Shown here: positions 1 to 4,674 of the stretch, in pieces
Position numbering within the stretch: position 1 is the stretch's first letter
How the letters are laid out: each line of letters begins with the position of its first letter
Assembly (NCBI GenBank): GCA_016278585.1
Contig: JADQBO010000227.1
Span: forward strand, 1-5,892
DNA: 5,892 nt
Reading direction: 5' to 3'
Source of the DNA: Desulfosporosinus sp.
GTDB lineage: Bacteria; Bacillota; Desulfitobacteriia; Desulfitobacteriales; Desulfitobacteriaceae
Position numbers and translations under genes: made by a program
Notes under the pieces: generated by a model
Database searches by the model: none
Told to the model about the DNA's origin: nothing
What the model saw: the letters and a program-made list of their open reading frames with translations, nothing else

Positions 1-29
1 TCATAACGTTTTGTGCCTTGAGCGCAGCG

Positions 30-35
30 AAAGGA
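30..35 (+). promoter_or_regulatory. Ribosome binding site of the activator gene
   Basis: AAAGGA lies 12 bases before ATG 48 and directly against ATG 36. It therefore argues for 48 as the start, although the spacing is longer than ideal and suggests modest translation. No promoter for this gene is visible in the few bases upstream. Confidence 0.55.
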
Positions 36-47
36 ATGGATATATTT

Positions 48-1796
48 ATGAAAGTAAAGCAGGTTATGCTAGAGAATCCTCAAACCCTTCATTGCAGTAA
101 AACGCTACAGGATGTTAGTGAATTATACAGGCAAACGAAGGTTAACTGCGCACCCATTGTGGACGATAAGAACAATGTTGTAGGGATTCTAACGGTCTTT
201 CGATTACTCGAGGCGATCGAGGCAGGAGCGACATTTGATACTAGAGTGGACCAGATAATGGATACGAATCTGCAAATTATTGATGAGGAGACCTGCTTTC
301 AAGATATTTGTGGACAGACGATTGATAGACTGTTGATTTTTAATAATAATCAGAGACTTACAGGAGTGTTAACTCGAATTGATCTGATTAATAAGGTGCA
401 TGGGGCACTAGAACATTCTGAGCACAAATTAGCCGAGGTCTATGAGGTTAACAAGGAGTTAAGAAGTATTATCGAAGCTTCTTATGACGGCATTATTGTA
501 TTAGATACACATGGCAGAGTTCAGATGGTGAACAAAAGTTTCTTTCGTGTGCAGGGCTCTGCTGATGATCCTACAGGAGATTCAGTAGAACGCCTTGTGA
601 TTGTGTGTCGAGATCAGGTTGGTCAAGTGTATCGACAGGTTATGACCGAAGGGAAAGTTTCCTTTGACAGATTCAAGGGGAAAAACCTAACGGAGTTGGC
701 GATTACAGGGAGCCCTGTACTAGATGAACAAAACCGCCCAGTCCGCGTGGTCATTAGCATTCGTGACTTTACTGAGTTAAATCAATTAAAGCTTCAATCC
801 GAGCGTTTTTCCCAAGAACTCAAATCGCTTAGAGTAAGGGAACAGAAAGATTTGATCTATCATAGTTCAGCAATGGAACGGGTTGTAAATATAGCCTTAC
901 GGGTATCTGGGGTAGATTCTACGGTCCTTATTACTGGCGAGTCCGGGGTAGGTAAAGAGGTGATCGCTAGAACTATTCATAGAAATAGTTCTAGAGCTGA
1001 GGGTCCGTTTATTCAAATTAATGTTGGAGCAATACCAGAAAACTTACTAGAATCTGAACTGTTTGGGTATGAGCGGGGAGCTTTCACAGGGGCTAATAAA
1101 GAAGGAAAGCCTGGTATGATGGAACTGGCCAACGGAGGTACTCTATTACTGGATGAGGTGGGCGACATGCCTATGAACCTTCAAGTGAAATTATTGCGAG
1201 TCATACAAGAGCAAGAAATTTATCGTATCGGTGGTCGTCTAGCTATTAAGCTCAATATTCGAATTCTATCAGCCACAAATAAAAATTTAAAAAAATTGAT
1301 AACTGAAAAAAAATTCCGTGAAGATTTGTTCTATCGTCTGAATGTTGTGCCCATTGAGATACCACCATTACGGGAACGGAAAAGCGACATCTTACCACTG
1401 GCTAAACATTTCTTGGATAAGGTTAACAACAGATACAATGTCCAAAAGTATTTTTCCGCTGAGGTCTGCAAATTCTTAGAGAATTATAACTGGCCTGGAA
1501 ATAGCCGAGAACTTGCCAATTTGGTGGAACGTTTGGTAATAATGTCCGAGCAGGATGCAATTTTCCCTGACCAGTTGCCCGAGTCATTATTTGCCCAAGT
1601 CGCCTCGAGTCCTCTCAGAGTATCTATCGACAAGATCATTCCGTTAAAGCAGGCCCGAGAGATTGTAGAATCTGAGCTTATTGTAAAGGCGTTGAAGGAA
1701 TATCATAGTTTGCGTCGTACAGGAGAAATCTTAGGAGTAGCCCACTCTACATTACTACGTAAAGCGAGGTCATTGGGGATTTCGTACACAGACTAA
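48..1796 (+). CDS. Sigma-54-dependent transcriptional activator with CBS, PAS, AAA+ and Fis-type HTH domains
   Basis: This is a bacterial enhancer-binding protein of 582 residues that should hydrolyse ATP to open sigma-54 promoters. From the N-terminus I see a CBS pair (about 1-115), a PAS domain (about 139-245, beginning near SYDGIIVLD), an AAA+ domain (about 275-510) and a C-terminal helix-turn-helix (about 555-578). The AAA+ core is intact: Walker A GESGVGKE at 297-304, the sigma-54-contacting GAFTGA loop at 344-349, Walker B LLLDE ending at D369-E370, and FREDLFYRLN near 423-432. There is no phosphoreceiver domain, so control is probably by ligand or nucleotide binding rather than phosphorylation. 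I chose ATG 48 because the CBS domain begins directly after it and AAAGGA (30-35) precedes it, although the 12-base gap is long. TTG 18 has no visible ribosome binding site, and ATG 36 abuts that site. The best target is the promoter at 1971-1986. The inducer is unknown. Confidence 0.95.
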   Translation: MKVKQVMLENPQTLHCSKTLQDVSELYRQTKVNCAPIVDDKNNVVGILTVFRLLEAIEAGATFDTRVDQIMDTNLQIIDEETCFQDICGQTIDRLLIFNNNQRLTGVLTRIDLINKVHGALEHSEHKLAEVYEVNKELRSIIEASYDGIIVLDTHGRVQMVNKSFFRVQGSADDPTGDSVERLVIVCRDQVGQVYRQVMTEGKVSFDRFKGKNLTELAITGSPVLDEQNRPVRVVISIRDFTELNQLKLQSERFSQELKSLRVREQKDLIYHSSAMERVVNIALRVSGVDSTVLITGESGVGKEVIARTIHRNSSRAEGPFIQINVGAIPENLLESELFGYERGAFTGANKEGKPGMMELANGGTLLLDEVGDMPMNLQVKLLRVIQEQEIYRIGGRLAIKLNIRILSATNKNLKKLITEKKFREDLFYRLNVVPIEIPPLRERKSDILPLAKHFLDKVNNRYNVQKYFSAEVCKFLENYNWPGNSRELANLVERLVIMSEQDAIFPDQLPESLFAQVASSPLRVSIDKIIPLKQAREIVESELIVKALKEYHSLRRTGEILGVAHSTLLRKARSLGISYTD

Positions 1797-1800
1797 CGAA

Positions 1801-1833
1801 GTGGTGCAAAAATGAAAGAACGTGGTGCAAAAA
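1801..1833 (+). repeat. Two direct GTGGTGCAAAAA repeats, 21 bp apart
   Basis: GTGGTGCAAAAA occurs at 1801-1812 and again at 1822-1833. The start-to-start distance is 21 bp, two helical turns, so both copies face the same side of the DNA. The GTGGTGC core recurs at 1902-1908 inside the palindrome that is the main enhancer candidate, and GCACC (1876-1880) is an inverted partial copy. I infer that these are extra half-sites for the neighbouring activator. They lie about 170-195 bp upstream of the predicted transcription start. The second copy also forms the base of the hairpin at 1824-1880, so it may serve RNA structure instead. Confidence 0.55.
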
Positions 1834-1880
1834 AAGAACAGACTTACAGGGCTTGTGTAAGTCTGTTCTTTCACTGCACC
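1824..1880 (+). terminator. Long hairpin after the activator gene, probable terminator
   Basis: A perfect 16-bp stem pairs 1833-1848 (starting AAAGAACAGACTT) with 1856-1871 around the 7-base loop GGGCTTG. Beyond a 3x3 internal loop, GGTGCA (1824-1829) pairs with TGCACC (1875-1880). It starts 28 bases after the activator stop codon and separates that gene from the sigma-54 promoter, as a terminator would. It lacks a clean run of T after the stem; only TTCTTT inside the 3' arm is T-rich. Read on the opposite strand it is followed by a T run, so it may stop transcription better from that side. Its DNA dyad could also be a protein site. Confidence 0.6.
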
Positions 1881-1899
1881 TACAGAAACAGGATTTTCG

Positions 1900-1923
1900 A
1901 TGTGGTGCGTTAAGGTACCACAT
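1900..1923 (+). promoter_or_regulatory. 24-bp palindrome, probable enhancer (UAS) for the sigma-54 activator
   Basis: The two halves are ATGTGGT and ACCACAT around a symmetric TTAA centre. Of 12 mirrored base pairs, 10 match; the two mismatched pairs are at 1907/1916 and 1909/1914. The centre near 1911.5 is about 85 bp upstream of the predicted transcription start, a normal distance for a sigma-54 activator site. A Fis-type helix-turn-helix dimer is expected to bind a dyad of this size. Assignment to the adjacent activator is inference from position and symmetry. Confidence 0.75.
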
Positions 1924-1930
1924 TTTTTGT

Positions 1931-1999
1931 TTGTGATTACTTTTAAGAGTTATTAACGCTTTTTGGAACATGGCATGATCCTTGCAATAGTAATCACAA
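1931..1999. repeat. Exact 11-bp inverted repeat bracketing the sigma-54 promoter
   Basis: TTGTGATTACT at 1931-1941 is the exact reverse complement of AGTAATCACAA at 1989-1999. The 47 bases between them contain the whole -24/-12 promoter, and the right arm covers the predicted transcription start. The arm sequence differs from the GTGGT palindrome upstream, so a second DNA-binding protein or a looped structure is possible. The pairing is seen directly; its function is unknown. Confidence 0.6.
1971..1986 (+). promoter_or_regulatory. Sigma-54 (-24/-12) promoter
   Basis: TGGCATGATCCTTGCA matches the consensus TGGCACG-N4-TTGCW at all but one fixed base (T for C in the -24 element). It keeps the exact 10-base gap between the invariant GG (1972-1973) and GC (1984-1985). 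Transcription should start near 1996-1998. It reads towards the small ORF, the OsmC gene and the permease. It sits downstream of a sigma-54 activator gene and a palindromic site, so all parts of one control circuit are present. Confidence 0.9.
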
Positions 2000-2020
2000 G
2001 GACAAGGGGAGTTGCTTTTA

Positions 2021-2104
2021 ATGAGGTGGTGGAGTAAATGTAAGATTGTTATTAACAATTTAGACCCGAGCGTATCTGGAATGGATGGACAGGCCTCGAA
2101 TTAA
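2021..2104 (+). CDS. Putative 27-residue peptide, first ORF of the sigma-54 transcript
   Basis: ATG 2021 opens a 27-codon frame ending in TAA at 2102-2104. The ribosome binding site AAGGGGAG (2004-2011) is strong and lies 9 bases upstream, and there is no other start codon for it to serve. The peptide begins MRWWSKCKIVINN and ends in GMDGQASN. It has one cysteine, two tryptophans and a basic start, with no membrane segment or clear signal peptide. I recognise no family. It would be the first frame on the transcript from 1971-1986 and ends 46 bases before the OsmC start. It may be a genuine small protein, a leader peptide tuning downstream expression, or a remnant of a longer gene. The good ribosome binding site is the main support; coding for so short a frame cannot be judged from composition. 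Confidence 0.45.
   Translation: MRWWSKCKIVINNLDPSVSGMDGQASN
2045..2059. repeat. Short AT-rich palindrome ATTGTT-ATT-AACAAT
   Basis: Six-base arms flank a 3-base centre, about 50 bases into the predicted transcript and inside the small ORF. It could be a weak RNA hairpin or a protein-binding dyad. Being almost all A and T, it could arise by chance. Confidence 0.3.
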
Positions 2105-2135
2105 CTTTAAGGCTAAGGAACGAAGTAATTTTCAT

Positions 2136-2144
2136 AAAGGGGAG
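2136..2144 (+). promoter_or_regulatory. Ribosome binding site deciding the OsmC start
   Basis: AAAGGGGAG lies 6 bases before ATG 2151. The in-frame ATG at 2085 has no comparable site and would add 22 residues unlike the OsmC fold, so 2151 is the real start. Confidence 0.85.
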
Positions 2145-2150
2145 ATAGTT

Positions 2151-2591
2151 ATGTCAATAGTTAACATTACTTGGGAAGGAAATATGAAATTTGTAGGGAC
2201 TGATGAAAGTGGATTGCAGATACCTATGGATGCGTCATCAATTTATGGTGGAAAAAATGAAGGCGTAAGGCCGATGGAATTAATGCTAATGTCTCTTGGA
2301 GGATGTACTGGTATCGAGTTAGGTCATATCCTCAATAAAATGAGAGTTGTGTATGATCGTTTAGACATTGAAGTTAGTGGAAATAGAGTAGAAGAGCACC
2401 CCAAGGTTTTCAGCGATATTCATATCGTTTATCGGTTAAGCGGAGAGAATATCCCGTTAGAAAGGGTGAATAAAGCTCTCCAAATGGCTGAGCAGCTCTA
2501 CTGTTCAGCGTCTAATATGATAAAAAAAGCAACTGAAATCACGTATTCTTTAGAAATTAATGGTACGGTCCACAAGTATGAAGAGAGTTAA
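2151..2591 (+). CDS. OsmC/Ohr-family protein
   Basis: The predicted protein has 146 residues, a normal length for this family of small cytoplasmic proteins. Known members reduce organic hydroperoxides with a pair of cysteines. Both expected cysteines are present: C52 in SLGGCTGIELG, at the start of the central helix, and C118 in QLYCSASNMI. The first motif resembles the YhfA-like OsmC branch more than classical Ohr, and the substrate of that branch is poorly known. The N-terminal strand (VNITWEGNMKFVGTDESG) and the EHPKVFSDIHIVYRL strand fit the fold. It is the first full-length gene after the sigma-54 promoter, and the permease follows 88 bases later with no terminator visible, so the two are probably co-transcribed. 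A role in removing peroxides or reactive sulfur/thiol by-products of the pathway is inference. Confidence 0.92.
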   Translation: MSIVNITWEGNMKFVGTDESGLQIPMDASSIYGGKNEGVRPMELMLMSLGGCTGIELGHILNKMRVVYDRLDIEVSGNRVEEHPKVFSDIHIVYRLSGENIPLERVNKALQMAEQLYCSASNMIKKATEITYSLEINGTVHKYEES

Positions 2592-2665
2592 ATATACTAG
2601 TAATTCTTAGAGGATTTGATGGGAGACCTCACTTCCGTAAAATTAGCTTGGTTTTGATTAATGTG

Positions 2666-2672
2666 AAGGAGG
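2666..2672 (+). promoter_or_regulatory. Strong ribosome binding site of the permease gene
   Basis: AAGGAGG lies 7 bases before ATG 2680. It matches the consensus fully, suggests efficient translation and fixes the start. Confidence 0.9.
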
Positions 2673-2679
2673 AGTACTG

Positions 2680-4293
2680 ATGAATTCATTCGGAGTATGG
2701 ATTGTGGGATTGTGGCTAACCTATACGGTTATCCTTATTGTACTTAGCAGATATGCCAAAAAGAAAGCTGAATCTGGTGCAGGTGGAGATAGTTTTTGGG
2801 TGGGAGGCCGCAGCTTTAAACCTTGGATGGTCTTCGTCTGTATTACGGGCTTATTTTCTGGATCTTCATTTATTTCTGTTTTAGAACTATCATACAAAGT
2901 GGGTATCTCAGCGGCTTGGTATGGCATAGCTGAAATGGTACATGTCTTAATCATCGCTCTGTTATTAATTGCCAATTTGCGCAGACTAAAAATGGTGACA
3001 GTTTCCGGATTAATTGGGGATAAATTCGGGCGTCTCGCACTGGGTATAAGCGGTGCAATTACCGCTTTCACCTTTCCTATGTGGTCAGTAGCAACTGCTC
3101 TCGCGTTTGCATCTGCACTTCATGTATATACTCCGTTATCACTGCCCTTTTCCATCGCGGTTACAGGTATTACCCTACTGATTTTTCTTCAATCAGGTGG
3201 GATGTGGTCTATTGTGGTTACGCAAACAGCAAATAGTTTTGCTTTTGCAGCAATGTTTGTCGTTGGATGTATTGCCTTCTTTATAGAACCTGGTTTTGAT
3301 GGATTAGCGATGTTGGCAACCGCCAAGCCAGCGATGTTTTCCGCGACAAATGTAGGGTTGCAAGTGATCATTGCTTGGTTCGCTACATTTTTGATTAATG
3401 TGTTTGTAGCCCAGGCAGCATTTCAGATGGCCTTATCCTGTCGTACTCCTGAAGAAGGAAGAAAAGGCCTGCTAATGGCCTTTGGAGCTAATGTTTTCTT
3501 CATTATTTTTGGTGTATTGTTTGGTTTGGCAGCCGCAGCAGTAGTGCCAGGGGGAGCACGTGGTATGATTGCCATACCGCAATATTTGGCTCAAGTATTG
3601 CCAGCTCCATTGGTAGGGGTATTTTTCCTTGGAATTTGGGCCGCTGCATTGGGATGGGGTGCGCCCTGCCAATTCTCCGGTGCGACAAGCCTTGGGCGTG
3701 ACGTAATGGGTGCTATAAATCCATCCTTAAGTGATGAACGCAAAGTTCGTTACACAAAGTATGCACTGGCTGCGCTAACCCTAGAGATGATTTTATTAGG
3801 TCTTATGCGTAGCGAAAACGCGTCATGGTGGAATGTCTTAGCATGGACTCTTCGGAATGGATCGACATTCGCTCCAGTGGTGGTAGCCTTAGCATGGCCT
3901 TTAGCAACGCGCCGTGGAGCAATCGCTGCTCTGCTGGGTGGTTTTGTTTCTGGGTTATCTTGGTATGCGCTAGGTGGTTGGGACCCAGTAAAGTTTTTCT
4001 TCAACATTCATCCTGTGTTTATCGGTATGACCTTTAATATCTTATTGATGGTAGTAGTTTCAATGGTGGACAATGCAGGACAGTGGAAAGTTAAGCTTGA
4101 ACAGACATCAGGTAGAAAGAACATAGGGTTTGTCTCTATAGTCGCCATGATTTTATTAAGCTTCACTGCATTAACTCAATTTACCTGGCTCTTCCAGAAA
4201 GGGTTGATTGGATTAAACCTCTTTCTCATTGTAGCGGCCATTTTTGTGACAGTAATAATCTATGTAGTTCCTAAAAAATCAGAGGTTGCATAA
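2680..4293 (+). CDS. Sodium:solute symporter (SSS) family permease, substrate unknown
   Basis: This 537-residue membrane protein has roughly 13-15 hydrophobic segments, starting near 5-23, 49-70 and 75-98 and ending near 510-530. Length and pattern fit the SSS family (proline, pantothenate, sugar and monocarboxylate carriers), which couples solute uptake to Na+ entry. Family-like features are the early GRSFKPW...GLFSGSSF stretch, the LRRLKMVTVSGLIGDKFGR loop after the third segment, and SGATSLGRDVMGAINP near 333-348. In known SSS structures the small polar residues at the equivalent of the last stretch (here T336, S337) belong to the Na2 sodium site. I cannot assign a substrate; it lacks obvious signatures of PutP or PanF. 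It sits 88 bases after the OsmC gene with no visible promoter between them, so the sigma-54 promoter probably drives it. Uptake of an organic acid or amino acid for oxidation would fit the E3 gene downstream. Confidence 0.9.
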   Translation: MNSFGVWIVGLWLTYTVILIVLSRYAKKKAESGAGGDSFWVGGRSFKPWMVFVCITGLFSGSSFISVLELSYKVGISAAWYGIAEMVHVLIIALLLIANLRRLKMVTVSGLIGDKFGRLALGISGAITAFTFPMWSVATALAFASALHVYTPLSLPFSIAVTGITLLIFLQSGGMWSIVVTQTANSFAFAAMFVVGCIAFFIEPGFDGLAMLATAKPAMFSATNVGLQVIIAWFATFLINVFVAQAAFQMALSCRTPEEGRKGLLMAFGANVFFIIFGVLFGLAAAAVVPGGARGMIAIPQYLAQVLPAPLVGVFFLGIWAAALGWGAPCQFSGATSLGRDVMGAINPSLSDERKVRYTKYALAALTLEMILLGLMRSENASWWNVLAWTLRNGSTFAPVVVALAWPLATRRGAIAALLGGFVSGLSWYALGGWDPVKFFFNIHPVFIGMTFNILLMVVVSMVDNAGQWKVKLEQTSGRKNIGFVSIVAMILLSFTALTQFTWLFQKGLIGLNLFLIVAAIFVTVIIYVVPKKSEVA

Positions 4294-4346
4294 GTCGAAA
4301 AGAAATAGCTTAACCCTTTTTAAGATAAATTGGGATCTTTAGAGTT

Positions 4347-4393
4347 ATGTTACATAAGTGGCAAGGCTTTAAACGCTGCCAGCTTATGTACAT
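4347..4393 (+). terminator. Bulged hairpin after the permease gene, possible terminator or processing site
   Basis: TACATAAG-TGGCA (4351-4363) pairs with TGCCA-G-CTTATGTA (4377-4390), with one bulged G and a 13-base loop. ATG/CAT pairs extend it outwards past a bulged T, giving about 16 bp. It starts 53 bases after the permease stop. No T run follows, so a classical factor-independent terminator is unlikely. It could protect the 3' end of the upstream message or allow partial read-through to the E3 gene. Confidence 0.4.
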
Positions 4394-4457
4394 AGGAACA
4401 TAGTAATAACCGAGTATTGATAAACATCTAAACAAAATCCAAACAACCAATTACTAA

Positions 4458-4483
4458 ACTTAATAAGCGTAAGCTGGTTAAGT
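4458..4483 (+). repeat. Small hairpin in the leader of the E3 gene
   Basis: ACTTAA (4458-4463) pairs with TTAAGT (4478-4483). Inside, AGC and GCT pair around a GTAA loop past a 2x2 internal loop. Its left arm overlaps AATAAGC (4462-4468), which could instead pair with GCTTATT (4534-4540), so the two folds exclude each other. Five T bases at 4490-4494 follow at a short distance. The pairings are seen directly; any function is inferred. Confidence 0.4.
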
Positions 4484-4584
4484 AATGAATTTTTAGAAAG
4501 GAGGACTGGTTTCTTTAGCGTCTCAGGGGCTAAGCTTATTTTGAAAATCTAATCGTTTTGAAGGTAGCGAAGGGTGAAACTGTG

Positions 4585-4674
4585 ATGCTATCACTTTGTC
4601 TTCCAAATAAGGTGAACTATCGTAATTTTATGAAATGTTACGATAATAAGAACCAGGACAAGGCAGTTAAATGA
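4585..4674 (+). CDS. Possible 29-residue ORF overlapping the E3 start
   Basis: ATG 4585 opens a 29-codon frame (beginning MLSLCLPNKVNYRNF) whose TGA overlaps the ATG of the E3 gene as ATGA, an arrangement typical of translational coupling. A weak ribosome binding site, AAGGG, lies at 4570-4574, about 10 bases upstream. The peptide is polar and lysine-rich with two cysteines, and I recognise no family. The frame spans the hairpin at 4618-4645, so translating it would unfold that stem and could expose the E3 start. Frames this short are common by chance. Confidence 0.25.
   Translation: MLSLCLPNKVNYRNFMKCYDNKNQDKAVK
4618..4645 (+). repeat. Perfect 8-bp hairpin just upstream of the E3 start
   Basis: TATCGTAA (4618-4625) pairs with TTACGATA (4638-4645) around a 12-base loop. 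It ends 25 bases before ATG 4671 and about 9 bases before the weak ribosome binding site. It could influence translation start, or be an operator dyad. Confidence 0.45.

Larger units (their letters stand above)
4294..4670 (+). other. 377-base structured intergenic region before the E3 gene
   Basis: No full-length gene is visible here. The stretch holds a 16-bp bulged hairpin (4347-4393), a second hairpin (4458-4483), an orphan ribosome-binding-like AAAGGAGGA (4498-4506) with no ATG, GTG or TTG at usable distance, a TTAGC/GCTAA hairpin (4515-4533), GTGAT-GCT-ATCAC (4582-4594), and an 8-bp perfect stem just before the E3 gene (4618-4645). I compared it by eye with glycine, lysine, SAM, TPP, cobalamin, c-di-GMP and T-box motifs and found no convincing match. 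I see no good sigma-54 or sigma-A promoter. It may be a long untranslated leader, a processing region, or the remains of a lost gene. Confidence 0.6.

Noticed and set aside
18..47. TTG 18 or ATG 36 as start of the activator
   Set aside because: TTG 18 has no ribosome binding site and ATG 36 abuts the only one; the CBS domain begins at ATG 48.
1747..2058. 103-codon frame on the - strand
   Set aside because: It overlaps the activator's 3' end, the hairpin, the enhancer palindrome and the sigma-54 promoter. Its protein is low-complexity and rich in His, Cys and Leu, with no recognisable family and no supporting ribosome binding site.
2085..2150. Upstream ATG extending the OsmC gene by 22 residues
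   Set aside because: ATG 2085 has no good ribosome binding site, the extra residues do not fit the fold, and AAAGGGGAG marks ATG 2151.
2619..2657. 12-codon frame (MGDLTSVKLAWF) between the OsmC and permease genes
   Set aside because: It is too short, with only a weak AGAGG upstream; nothing separates it from chance.
3472..4037. Several 60-85 codon frames on both strands inside the permease gene
   Set aside because: They are shadows of the membrane protein's coding frame, with no family features or ribosome binding sites.
4359..4376. Possible second sigma-54 promoter starting TGGCAAGG
   Set aside because: The GC at the required 10-base distance after GG is missing, and the bases belong to the hairpin at 4347-4393.
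4559..4600. Possible riboswitch core (GAAGGTAGCGAAGGGTGAAAC)
   Set aside because: It has short likenesses to c-di-GMP and cobalamin motifs, but the required flanking conserved boxes are absent.
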